From positions 5,450,228 through 5,514,227 of the forward strand of contig VYZI01000005.1 of assembly GCA_013397695.1 (NCBI GenBank): a stretch of DNA of 64,000 nt, written 5' to 3'. This DNA comes from Centropus unirufus. Lineage: Eukaryota > Chordata > Aves > Cuculiformes > Centropidae. A program made the translations under genes and the position numbers. How positions within the stretch are numbered: position 1 is the first letter of the stretch; every line of letters begins with the position of its first letter. The notes beneath the pieces were generated by a model that saw only the letters and a list, made by a program, of their open reading frames with translations, was not told the DNA's origin and ran no database searches. Positions 24,322-36,800 of this stretch are shown one piece after another.

Positions 24322-25987
24322 TGAATATGGCAATGTTGAAAAGTTTTTTTAATTGCAGAGCAAAATAAGTAGTGTCATGCATTCTGAATGGGCAAAGTGT
24401 ACATGTGTATTAAACACATATATAGGTATGTATCAGTTCATAAACCATTTAAATAAAGTCCCCTGGTTTTATCTAGAGACATTATTATAATATACAGTCC
24501 CTAAGTGCCCTGGACCCACTTCTCCCATCCTATTCTCTCATCTTTTCACCCAATTAACCTCCACTTAGGTAAATCCCTTCATCTTAATACATATATCACT
24601 GGTATATATTCTTCTGCCTGAGGAGTATATGAAGCACTATTATTAATGTGATTATCTTTTTAAAAATTATAGTTATTATTATTTATCATGTTGTGTGGGC
24701 TAGGAGAGGTAAGTATGGACCAGCATTGTGCTGGAGTAGAAGAGTAGAAATGTATTTTTACATATAAGCTATAGGCAAGTGCATTAAAATAAAAACAGTC
24801 GAGTAATAAAAAACCACAGAAAAATAGGGTCCTTAATATATTTTTTGTAGCTGAATGTAAGATATTCATTATTGCTGCTACTTACATTAAAAAATCTTTT
24901 ATTAATAGTGAGAAAATTTGACTTAGAATTTCCAGTGAAATCAGCAGAAGTAGAACTAGCTATAGCATTCCACATCAGAGATCTGTATTTTGCTTAAACG
25001 TGCTTTTTTCAAGTACACCTAAAAGCCAAGTTTTCGAGGAGATTTGATGAAGCAGGAAGGCAGGTACTGACAGACAAAAATGAACATTTCAGAAAAGGGT
25101 GTTTTACTGTAGGAACTAAATCAAAGCTATCGGGATGAATTCCTTTCAGGTTTTCTAGAATTTTGTCCTTTTCTTTGAGGGAAACAGAGAAGTTCATACC
25201 CAAGTTATTTGGCACTGATGCTCTGAAAATGAACCTTATGATGGAAGTCAATACTCTTCTGGTTGTGGAAAAGATATCATATCTGCAGAATAACCCAAAT
25301 CTTGTCAAAAGATAATTGGCTCCAGAATTGGGGGAACAGAATAATACCTGTCATTTTTAAGAAGCTTTAGACTGGTTTATTAAAAACAAAAAGTCTACAG
25401 AATATAAAGTTTGAACCAATGCAGGTGGACTCCCCCAGGTGTGCATCCAGATCTACGCCAATGTAGCTGGATTCTATTCTCCTGAGTTGGTGAGGATACC
25501 AGAAATCTACATAATAACTGTTTGCCTGTCAATGAACCTACTAAAACTTCCACTGGGAAAACTCTGTGGAGATTCCCTTTAATTTCAACGGTCTTTGGTC
25601 TGGGTTTAGTATCAACTATTTATCACAATAATAGGAACCTCGAGGTAATTTGCTTCATTTTCTTAGCAAACAAAGACATTCATCTCCTTAAATGAATGTA
25701 TTGAAAACATCAATTTAGAGGGAAGGAGAGAAAGAAATTTTGTTTTTTCAAGCCTGCTGGTAGGAAAGAATTTAGCAATGGGAATCTCCACAAGGTTATT
25801 TTTTTCTTGTCCTCTAGTACTACAGTGAAGTTACAAACAAACAAGTGTCTGGTTGTTAGAAGAACCCTCCATTCCTCTATGAATGCCAGAAGCACGAGTT
25901 TATCCTTTCCCAGTTGGTCGTTTCTCTCTGTAGTACTAGCACTTATTCCTTTTATTCTTTGATGTGCAGAGGTTAAGGTGAAAAGGG
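24322..25987. other. Noncoding stretch, no gene seen
   Basis: AT-rich DNA with short chance frames. At 25425-25490 the phrases GTGTGCATCCAGATCTACGC and AATGTAGCTGGATTCTATTC are reminiscent of the same palindromic repeat seen at 10202-10275, but the match is weak. Nothing else is recognised. Confidence 0.45.
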
Positions 25988-27250
25988 ATCATTAGATCAG
26001 TTGGTATAGCCTCCCCTGCACCACAGGCCATTGAATTTCTTGCAGTCGTATCTGTAACAAAGCCAATAATTTGCATTTGGCTAAGGTACAGCCTGATTTG
26101 AAGATGTCACGAGATGGAGAATGACTTGTTCCTTTGGTCACGTGTTTCAGCTGTTGATCACTTTCACTACAGAAAAAAAGAGCCCCAAACCTCTTAGTTT
26201 TCTAATTTGAAATTGCCTAGCCTTATTTTTCTCCACTAGGCTAGGGAATCTTTCTGTTTTCTGCCTACAACAAAGGTAATTCTGTGTTATATTTTTGTTC
26301 CATATGCTTTTTCAATAAGTTAAAACACTTATCTCTTGCATGCCTTGCTGCAAAGATTTCCTTCTTTTTGGACACTCTACCATTTCAAATGTCCTTTAAA
26401 TATGCAGACACTGAAACCAGGTATTGTATTCCAATATAACTTGCTACAGTGTTCTATCCAATAATATCTCTTCCTTAGTCCTACTCACTAATCCTCACTT
26501 TAGAAGTCCTTGGGTAAGGCTGCTCATGTTTTATCACAGAATTGTCTTTGCAGTCCATGTTGAATTGCTTTTCTGCTATAATCTTTTTCAGATCCATTCT
26601 TCAACAGGATGATGCCTGTAACTTCGACTTGATTCCATGCTGCTAAATGAATTACTTTACATTTCACTGCATAAAACCATATTTTGTTAGAATGATCCAG
26701 TATTGCTAAGTTCCTGGTCAGTTTGTATGAGTGCTCTGTCCTCATCATTGTCTTTGTGTCATCTGCAAATTTTATTAACAGTGATTGTATATTCATTTCC
26801 AGGGCGTTCACTTGAGATGTCCAATGCCCTCGATCCTAATGTTGATGCTTACAGAATCCCAACAGAATCCCCCTCAATACCATGTGATACAGTTTTTACT
26901 GCTTTTTGAAAGCTTAAGAGTGTGTTTCCCAGTATACTGCATGCTGACTCTGTGGAAATTGTATAGTGCTACCTTTTAAACAAAATGCCATGAAATACTA
27001 TGTCAAACATATCACCTGATAAAAATAACTACACAGATGTAATACATTCAGTTTGTTTGACCTGTTTTTCACGGCATCTTTTGACTGGTAATAGTTACAG
27101 TTTGGTCCTATAATTCATTATTAATAGAGCCTTGTGTCATTTTCTTTTTCTCTTTACTCTTTTCCCCCAGGGACTGAAATCAGTCCAACCAGTCTGTACA
27201 TCGGTGACCTTGGAACCTCAGGATGACATCTGCTAATGACCAGAACAGCA
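25988..27250 (-). mobile_element. Degenerate CR1/L3-type LINE: end of reverse transcriptase plus 3' UTR
   Basis: Read on the - strand, an open stretch (26524-26811) encodes the reverse-transcriptase catalytic block K-F-A-D-D-T-K at 26752-26772, preceded by residues MNIQSLLI. It is followed at the family's usual spacing by KCKVIHL, the equivalent of KCKVLHLG after the active site in CR1-family enzymes. Further 5' on the same strand (26812-27250) the sequence continues as broken RT-like DNA. On the other side lies a long 3' UTR ending at 25988. Its complement contains GGATCATTAGATCAG, CCACAGGCCATTGAATTTC and GATTTGAAGATGTCACGAGA, which match an ancient CR1-like 3' UTR I recall from turtles and crocodilians. 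The element is 5'-truncated, frameshifted and dead. The 5' boundary is approximate. Confidence 0.8.
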
Positions 27251-30200
27251 GCAATGCAATTTATTGTCTGACATATCTGCAAATGTAATCCAGGGCAAAT
27301 CTTATTGCTAACATGTATTCATAAAAGTACTATAAATTTTCTTATGATTTATCTTTATTCCCACACAGAGTCCGTGTGGTAGTAGGAGTGTTGCAAAGTA
27401 CTGTAGGTAGCTCTACGGATGAAGCAAACAAAAGCCCGGTCTTTCAGGCTGGAGTATTAGAAAACTGTGTGGCTACTTATGAAAGGTCACATGTTACAGT
27501 CAAATGGCCTAGACAGTATGTGCTCCAGGTGACAATAGACACAGCAGGAAGACAAGAGGAGAACTGTGGCCAAAAGGTGATACTCTAGCCATCAGCTCTG
27601 CTACTGGAGGAGCGGTGAGCTTGTTTCTTCATCACCAGTTTCATTGGCTTTAGACAACACAGCTTTTTGTACTTTTAAATAAAATAAAAGAAACAATATG
27701 TTATCGCGAGGTCAGCTGCAATCATATATATTATCAGCGGTTCTTGGGAAACCACATGAAACAGCAGACTCTTTCCTTACACCAACTCTTTACTGCCTTC
27801 TTGTGCAGCAGCAGCTTGTAGATGAGCAGTTGAGAGTGGTTTTATTTTTCTCCCCCCCCTCCCCCCCGAAACTCTTTAATGACTTGCACAGCCTTATGTC
27901 TTGAAAAGCAGCTGCAAAGCTGATTTATTCCCATGAACACTTCTGAAGACAATGGGAGTGGAGGTATCACTGCTAGGAGCCCAGCCATCTCTGCACCTTC
28001 TGCAAGTATTAAAGGAGATGTTGGACCGGTGGTTACATAGGGGACAGAGAAAGGAGCAGGGGTGGCTTTTCTCAGTTCTTTCATGACTTCTCCAAGACCC
28101 ACAGCAAAGATGACAGCAGGAGCACCTCTTGGGAAAGGTGCTGGCCAGATCTACCTAATGTAGGTCCAAGGATGTCTCAAAACAGCAGAAATACACTCCT
28201 GCATCAGTCACCCTGCTTCAGTGTGGAGATAAGTCAATTCCTTTTGACAGATTAAAAAAAAGGTGTAACACATGCCAGCCACTCCTTCAGCAGGCATTAT
28301 GTTGGATCTTGCAGGTGTTGCAGCTCCAGCTTCTGGTGACCCGTGACTGTCCCTGGAGGCGAGGTGGGTGATGGGTGCTGGTGCTGCTGGCGTGGGCAGC
28401 CTGTGGTTTCTGCAGGCGTGCAGCCTGCGCCAGGGCTGCTGCAGCAAATTCTAATCATGGGAGGGGCAGGAAATGATGTTTCAGTAGCACAGTGGAAAGC
28501 AAACCATCCACTGCTGGCAGGGTTTAGCCTCCTCCCAAAGACCTTTGTCTAGTAATGTGGTTTTTTAGTTCAGTGGGGACTGGTAGAGTTCCACTTTTGG
28601 GAAAATATTAATGATTAACCATGAATAAGTAAAGAAGATGAGACCTTTGTTGTGTCTTCTGAGAGACAGCAGTATTTTGCCACAGCTGAAAAAAAACCCA
28701 AGGCCATGACCCGTGGATGCTTACTCCTAACTTCCACTTATCCGTAAACAAGACAAAACACCACATAGTCCCTCCCCAGACTTACCCAGAAAATTGCCAC
28801 CCCCCACCAGTACATAACCCTGGGGATTCTTACCCCAAACCTCTCCTGTCCCCCCAGCAGATCACTGGGTTAGGACTCAGAGATTTGCCCAGTTTCAGTG
28901 AAACTGCACAGTAAACCTTGTCAATATTTCCAAGGTAGGTATTAGTATCTGTTCTTCCTCCTTCTTCCTACCCCATCAGCACCAGCTGCTACAGTGCGTA
29001 TTGCCCTATAAAACACTTTCTTTTCAATTCTGGTGCCCTCAGGTGCCCTTCTCTTCCCCCGTCCTCCCAGATGAACACCTGCGAGAGGCAGATGGTACAG
29101 ATAATCCAGAATATATTTCTTGAGTCCATGTAGAGAAGCTGCCAAGCTGCTGATTTTTTGGCGCTGAGCCTTGTGGTATCCATGGCTGGTGAGAGACACA
29201 GATGCTGCCTGAAAATAGCTGAAGAGGAAATTCTCCCAGTGTCTCTGGAGGTCCGGGGAAGGCGGCTGCTGCTGCAGGGTTCATGGGCAGACATCCCGCC
29301 GGCACCCCTGCCGGGAATGATTCGTGAGCAGAACTTCCTCGATCATGTCTTAATCAGTCCTTCCACCGGCTCCTCTCCAATGAGCAATGTGGGCACTGCA
29401 TTCCCTTCTCTCAGTGGAGGGGGAGAGGTTGTTCTTAGTTGGATGTGGCCTCCTAAAAGGAGGGAACGTGTGGGTAGGGAGTTGGTTCCTATTGTTCTGT
29501 GTGCAGACTTGAATTCCATGCGCACACAGAGGGTGCAGCAACAGATACCTGTGTACATTTGTTTTCATAAAAGATAACCACCAGCATGCACTTATGTCTG
29601 CCAGAGGTGTAATATGCCCCTTCTTAATCACTGAGCGTTGTCAGAGCAGATGCATGGGGAGGTTGTTTAGATATCCAGCCACACAGGTGAGAGCAGGCTC
29701 CTAGACAATCCCACGCCGCGCTGCATCCTTCAACAACCAGCACCAGCAGCCCTCGGAACTGCAGTGAACGGGTCTCTGGGACCAACAAACACCAGTTGCA
29801 GCTCAACTCCTTCCTGACAGAGAAGTGGGCTTCTAACATGTAATTAGGCTTTGGAAGTCACCAGATTCACGCATGAAAAAATTGGCTCTGGGATAGGAGT
29901 CATACCCAGGCACAACCACAGCAGACCCCTGAAATTATTCATCGAGGTCTATCCCAACTGAAGATGAATTATTCCACAGCAGTTGTCAGGAAAAGGAGCT
30001 GAGACCAGCTTACCAGCACATAAGACCAACAATAATAAATACCAAAGAGTCAACAAACTGTGCCCTTCCTCTTGTGCAGGGCTTCAGGGCACTGTAAATC
30101 CTTACGTTGCCTGGCTGGGTTTGAAAGTCACGTTTTTATTGCCCAGGGTCTCTCAAACACTTTCTGGACATGAAGGGGAGCACAGTCCTTGCCTGAAGGG

Positions 30201-30492
30201 GGTGATGGTCAGTGGCACACTAGCACTGAGGAACAAATAAGACAGAAGAAAAAGGCATGTGAATATTAGAAAGTGCATGATTTGCCCCAGTATATTTTGA
30301 GAAGCTGGAAGAAATGTGGGAAACATTAGTTTTCTTTCCACTCTTTAGTAGTTGTATAACCTTCACATCTGTAACTTCCTCCATTTTCAGTCTTTTTATC
30401 GACGCTTTGCAGAAAAATGCCTCCCGCTCCTTCTTCTCTCTTCCTCTTGCTCCAAAACCAGGATGCTACACCCAGCTCCTTAAAAACAGAAG
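27251..30492. other. Noncoding stretch, no gene seen
   Basis: This holds a C-rich tract (27849-27867), a short A-run at 28253-28261 and a mildly CpG-richer patch at 29150-29330 where open frames overlap on both strands. None of these frames shows a recognisable domain or splice context. No repeat family is recognised. Confidence 0.45.
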
Positions 30493-30568
30493 GGTACCTA
30501 ACCCCACTGGAATCAAATAGGCTTAACCAGATTTAGGTGCCTAAATACCTTTAAGGATCTAGGCTTTA
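30493..30568. repeat. Ancient palindromic repeat (sauropsid MITE-like)
   Basis: GGTACCTAACCCCACTGGAA, then TAGGCTTAAC, then TTTAGGTGCCTAAATACCTT and AAGGATCTAGGC is close to an element I recall as common in turtle, crocodilian and bird DNA. Its usual form is CCTAACTCCCATTGAAATCA around a palindromic centre, followed by TTAGGTGCCTAAATACCTTT and GAGGATCTGGGCC. Nearly the whole right half and the centre are kept. It has no coding capacity. A short AGCTCATT/AATGAGCT palindrome follows at 30573-30589. Confidence 0.6.
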
Positions 30569-33500
30569 ATCAGCTCATTTAATGAGCTCCTACAGTCAAA
30601 ATGCACAAACAAGGTCTTAAAGCCAGTGCCTCTGAGATCCAGTGCAGAACAGGCCCTCCAAATGCAGACACTAAGGCAAAGGGTGAGGGAAAATCCCAGC
30701 AAGCAATGCTAAAATGGAGGCAGGTATCCCATTCTGCAGGCAGCAATGCAGTGTCTGCATCAGATAATGCAGCAAAGAGCAAAAAAGAGCTATGCAGCAT
30801 TAGTAGTAGATTTGCTTTTTCTGTTCCCTGTAAGACACTCTCTTGTTCTCCCATTTTCTGAAGGAAGCTGATTTCTCACCGAAGGCCGTGATCCAGAAGC
30901 AAGAAGGCACCATGGAGAATTTCAGCTATGACAACACAGTTCTGGGGAAAATACTGCTTGCCGTTAAAGGGCTCAAGTAACAACTCAAGTAGCTTCAGTC
31001 ACAAGAAACTTAGCACAGAGACATGAAGAAACTCGCAGCTGTGGCTGCTCTTGCTTGGCTTACCACAGAGTGGAAAGGAAGCTCCCTCAAAAAAAAATAG
31101 TAATGCTATTTTCATTACCACAGAACTTGCACACCAGCCCCACTCTACTACGGAGTATAACTCTGCTAGGTAATCCATGAACAGAAAACAAAAGAAAAAA
31201 AGAGGAAAGGATGACTGTTGGCTGGAGAAATTTAAAAGAAAAATAGATGGTGTCATAAGCAGCAGGGAGTAGTATTTGTGCTGAAGCAGCTCGACTATAA
31301 ACGAGTTTGGGCTGTAGTTTTTAGGAAAGTGTCATAAGAAGAGGCCTTTCAGGGAGAAATTTGAAGAGGCAAATAAGAAGATTGCTTTTTCAGTCATTTA
31401 CGGGCAGCCTGCGGACAGGAAGATGTAGATGATGAGGGCTAAACAGTGCTATGCTATGAATTGTGACAGTGCCAGCCCCTGGGCTCAGCGAGGGCTCTGC
31501 TGTCCTGAGCAGATGGCAGCTGACCACAAGGACACAGCCATGCACAGCAGCACCCAGCCTCTCCAGGAACCCACTTATCTGCTACCTTGCTCGGGAGGTC
31601 CGACACAACCGTTCACACATGATTTGGGCTTGGGTTGCTGTGCTGAAAGGCAAACAGGTGTTATAAAAATGCGAGGTAATCCTCTACACCTTTCACAAAG
31701 AATGAGGACGTTCATCATCTAAGAAAGTCTATATTATTCAGAACATTTCATTCCATTGGCTGATGGATCTCAGGAACTTCTTTTAATGGTGGAGTATGGG
31801 TGGGAAAATGTGGGTCCGTGCCTTAAAATAGTCCAGGACCATGATGAGAATTTTCACTCTCAGGAAAAGCCATTTCTTGGTATTGTTACATAGAAGGAAC
31901 CATTGATACTAAGTTATGTGTGTGAGCTTGGAAAACAAAGAGGTAGATTGGCAGTGCCTAACGCAGGAGCTGATTTCACAATAACCAAGAAAGGCAGCAG
32001 ACATAGGGAACATAGATGATAGCAATAGTTAGCCCTGGTGAGTCAAACTCATCAATTAACTTTCCCAAAGCAATGCCCAACAACCTGGAGATATGAATGG
32101 GGGCAGAGAGCCAGGTAGGCAGCTGTAGGAGAAGTCTGATTCTTCTTTATGCTCCTCAGACATGTCTGGATGGTAAAAACGGATTGGATAAGGACTGCAG
32201 CAGTACATGATGCAGGAGAGAGTCCTTCTTCTATCCACAAAATGACCCTTCAGCATTGCCTGCTGTACTTTAACACAGTTATTTTTAACTCACAGTTTGC
32301 CTGTTTGGGTGTTTGTGCTGTAGCAATGAGCCTTGGTATTATACCAGTGCCTGCTGTATAGATTAGAAGAGGGCAGAGGGAGTTGGGTAATGACTGCTCT
32401 ACTAATGGTAATTCTTGGAAGAGTTGCCATTTCTGTTTTATTCAAGTAGCAGCAGTTTGACTCTCAAAGTCCCCAGGTCCAGGGCTGTACTGGGCTTGCG
32501 TAAAGTCCTCCTTCAAGGGAGCCGTTTCTGAAATCCTTGTAGATTTCTTAGTTTGTTCTCTGTTCAAGTCAGCATACCAGTACCCACTCCAGCTCTTCTC
32601 TTGCTTTTGATGACGCACAGATGCTCAGGCTAACAGAGACAGAAAAGAGTAAATAGTAGTGAGTACTTTTGCCTGCACTCTTGTGGAAGCACCACTACAC
32701 CTGACAGTACTCCAGCCTACCACTCTCTGACAAGGACCTGTTTATTTCCATCCTTCTAGCTCAATTCTCAACCCTCCTGACACAGCAGCTTCGACAAGAA
32801 CTACCTATTCATTAGGACTCAATTCCCTGCTTGCCAGGAAGGCGGGATTTCTCAGGTTACAAAGGTGCCTAAAGACCATTAGGCATTTCTACAAATTCTG
32901 TGAAATATCAATGTAGGAGCAATGCTGAACGCTTGATGAAATCAAGGAGAGCTGAGGACTTAGCCTGAAGAGATATTTTTAGAGTGAAGATATCTTAAAA
33001 ATATGTCCTGTCTGCACTTTCAGGAAGCTAAGTGCCTTTCCAGATCAGCCTCCATGGTTTCTTTATCATTCTAGAAGTGCTCGGGGTGTTAGGCAAATGT
33101 CACAGCATTTCCAGTGAAAAGAGGCATTAGTGCAAATCATAATCAGGCCTGAGGATTCAAATTCTCCCTGCAGGTACATCAGTGTGACCCTGGCTTCAGA
33201 GGGGCATGGCTCCAAGCAGGAAATAGAGAGTACTGTGACCTGTCAGGGTCAAGATGGATTAGAAATTCAACTCAAGGTCTGCACAGCTGCACTGTAACCA
33301 GCAGAAGAATCCCTGCTTACGTGTTCCTAGCCTTCACCGTTGTTAATTTCATTTTATAATCTCTATTTCGTGTTTACCAACACAGCCAGTGTAAATCCAT
33401 AGCGATCCATTGCTGGTAAGAGAGTGGCATTATTTTATAGCAGTTGAGTGGATGCCCCCTAGCTATTAATTTTGCTTTTCTCCTCTGTCTTGATAGGAAT

Positions 33501-33589
33501 AATCTCTCTTAGAATTTGAGACCGAATTAAAAAATGACCCCTTGGGTAGCTTAATAGCGTAATTCCCTCCTGATCTCCACTCTCCTTGC

Positions 33590-33850
33590 TGCCAATGGAA
33601 ATGAAGAACACTGAGCACCTGGCAGAATTGGGCCCTTGGGCAGCTCGGTGGCTGTACCAGCCCTCTAATTCTGGAGTAATGATAATAATCAGGCTTGCAC
33701 CGAGTGTTGACACATATTCATTAATTGCAAGGTGCGTCTGGCTCTGCACTTTGCTGAGACAAACACTTGCAAAACAATGTGTGCAAAGGAGGCTGGAAAC
33801 TACCCAGCCATGTGTCAGCAGCAGCTGAAAGGGGGGGAAATTGTTAACCA
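33590..33850. promoter_or_regulatory. Candidate distal regulatory element
   Basis: The segment contains TAATGATAATAATCAGG, CATTCATTAATTGCAAGG-like homeodomain motifs, E-box-like CAGCTG and CCATATGAGG in a moderately GC-balanced stretch with no repeats. Such motif clustering is typical of developmental enhancers, but sequence alone cannot show conservation or activity. Boundaries are arbitrary. Confidence 0.2.
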
Positions 33851-36800
33851 TATGAGGAGGCAAAGCACTGAAAATCCGAATGGAGAAGGAACGATCTCCT
33901 TTTCTCAGGTTCAATTTTCCTTTTGGAAAAAGCCTTCCTGTTTTGTCAGAAAGGCCCCGACCTCACTGCAGCCCCAGCGGCTCGTGACACAAGACTTGAG
34001 ATGACACAATCGGAGCCAGGCTTTGCGCCAGGGCTGGCAGTGATTTAGTGATGTTCCTAGAGAGCAGGGGGAGGCAGGCTCTGGCCTACAGGCTGAAGGT
34101 TATTTGTGCAGAGTCATATATAATATTTAAAGCAGCAATCATATGAGTCCCAGAGGGGTAAGAAGGGAAAGGGAGCCTGGGAGGTGGCTGTCCTGTAGAG
34201 GTGAACGCTGGATGCCTAAGGGAGAAACGAGCAATGAAACTGGGACCGAGAAGAGCTTTCATTCTTACTTTCGATACTAAAAAAATAAGTAACAAGTGAC
34301 TGTACAGTATTTATTTACTGCTCTGCAAACTGCGCCCAGTGACTCACTCCTTTTAGTGCTTTCCTTTATCAGTGATGAAATGACCCTCCCATGAGTAGCT
34401 TCTTTCCTTCCTTTTCCTTCAGCCTGAGGATTTACATGCGGCGATACCAGATAAGCCAAGAGAGTGCAAGACAGCTCACGGAGTTCAAGCTTCAGCTTTG
34501 GTTGAGTTATGCCTGGCAAAACTGCAGCTAGCTTGTATGTGGGCTCTTCTCCACTGTGGCTCTGCTTGCTTTCCTGCACAGCTGAGAGCACTCGGAGGCT
34601 GCGCTAACTCGTGTCACTTAGAGAGATTTTCAAAGCCCACTTAACTTATCTGCCCTGTCATAGCTGTGACCAGCCTGGCACTAATCGGGATGTTAAGAAA
34701 TATCAGCCACTTACACAGAGTCCTCTGAATCTGTGAAGAGGAGAAACTTCCTTTCTCATTTTAAGTAGTTTCTATACGTCTAGAGCTGTCTTATAGAAAC
34801 AGAAACTATACCTGATAAAGTGCCACCATTAATCCATTTGATGTATTTAAGTGCAGCTGTTTAACAGCAACGTATCACGTTAATGCAATACTGATGGAAT
34901 AAGAAATGGCATCAGAGGGTTTCAAAAGATTTCTTATCACAAGGGAAGAAAGGGGTTTGACTTCCCATTTCATTTCGATGTGAATGAGGACACCTTTGCT
35001 ATTTACATTATTTACTGTTTACCATAGTGGAGTCACTACTAAAAATCAAAGTGATTTGCAGAGCTGTGCCAGTTCTTTTTATATCTCCTTTGCTGACTCA
35101 ATAAACATCTGACATGCCAGTATTGTAACTAACTACTGTACTGATTCTGCTCTCATTGAAAACATCTTTCTAAGAGAAAGGAATTGTTCTGCTTCTGCTA
35201 AAAATGTGATTTCTCTGGCAAAGCGTTTGTAAAAGCTTTTTTTTCCCCAATGTTACTGTGGCAATTGGAAGCAGTTAGGCATCTACAGTGACTTGAGAAG
35301 CTATGTGAAATCTTCTGATATGCAAATATACTGCTGTATACATGGCAAAGAAGAGCTTTGGGCACACATACATGAAATAGAGTTGTGTTAACAAAAAATT
35401 CCCTTATATGCTATTTTGAAATAAAACTTCATCCTGAAATGTGATATGAAGTAAATATTTCAAAAAGCCTTCTGAATTCAGACCAGCTCTGCACCAGACT
35501 AGTTCTGTTCCTCCCAATACAGTCAACTTCAAATAAAATAGAGCAGGATTGAAGCCAATGAGCCGGAGCAAGGTGCCACAAGGGAAGGCACTCTGGCAGC
35601 AGCTGGCAAGAATAGAGCATTTCACTTCTCGATGATCACCTAGCAAAACTGAACTGGATGGATGTCCCTATGGGAAAAGGTGGCCTTCAAGTCTGAAGAG
35701 CACACATTACATCTGGTCCATATTTACTTCAGGCAGGGAAGAGACAATGAGGAACCAGAAAGAACAGCTTAATGCAACTCTACTATGGTGTTCTTGGATG
35801 TCAGCCACAGGCGAGTCTTCCAGGTAAGCACAGAACATAAAGGAATTTATGAGCACATAAATCATAGGAGTTGAAGATGGGAAAGGCCACTGGAGGACTA
35901 GTCAATGCTGGCCTGTTTTCTACAGGGAATTTCCCAGTTGACAGTTTTAAGAATTTCAAACAATAGGGCTTTAACTTTCCTCTGGAAGCAGTTCAACGTG
36001 GTTAGAAACCCATCTGAACTTTTCAGCACCTTGGTGCCCTTCACAGGACTGGCCCTATGCAGATTCTCAGCAGCTCTTGCTGCTGGTCATTACATTCAGA
36101 TTTCTTTTTGCTGTTTATTTCAGGCTTGTTTTATAATGAAACAAATCCGGAAGTGGAGGTAGCCACTTCAGGCTTGCCTACACTCTTTTGCCGGGCTTCC
36201 TCCCAGGGAAACTGAGTAAACAGGGAGAGTAGTTGTGAAAAGCTCCCTGGGTGGAAAATCTGGATTTGGGTTTTGGTGAACTGGGAAAAATGCATTAAAA
36301 ACATGGAGCAAGGAAAACTGCATGCAGCATCGCTGTGGGATAGCTGTTGTGCGTTGCAGTTGCACTCTACTGCACAGTGGAATGTCCTCTGTGCAGCTGG
36401 GTCCCTCAGACTTGAGCCACTTCCACAAACTGTTCCTAGAATCCAGTCTGAGTTTCAGCAATGCAGATCACATCTTCAGGAGGCTTTGGTGGTTGGCACT
36501 AGGGCAGGCTGTGCATCAGCAGTTACTGCCACAACAGATTCCCAAGGGAGATGGGAGAAAGAAAGGGCACACAAAAACATTGAGGAAGCCGCCTCTGCCC
36601 CTAACATCTGAGAGTAAGGCTGCTGAAACAAGAACAGAGACCTGCTTGTGCTAGAATTCCACTTGATATTCTCTGCGGAGATGAACAGTGTCTGTTGGCA
36701 TTTTGCAATGATTGTGAGGAACTTCAGTGGTTAATTATATCCTCTGTTTCTTGCCACGCTATCTCTGTACACATTCATGAGTCCTAAAAGGAGTTTACTG

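Noticed and set aside
33459..33914. 151-codon frame on the - strand
   Set aside because: Overlapping frames on the + strand and no known protein features; the region reads better as a regulatory candidate.
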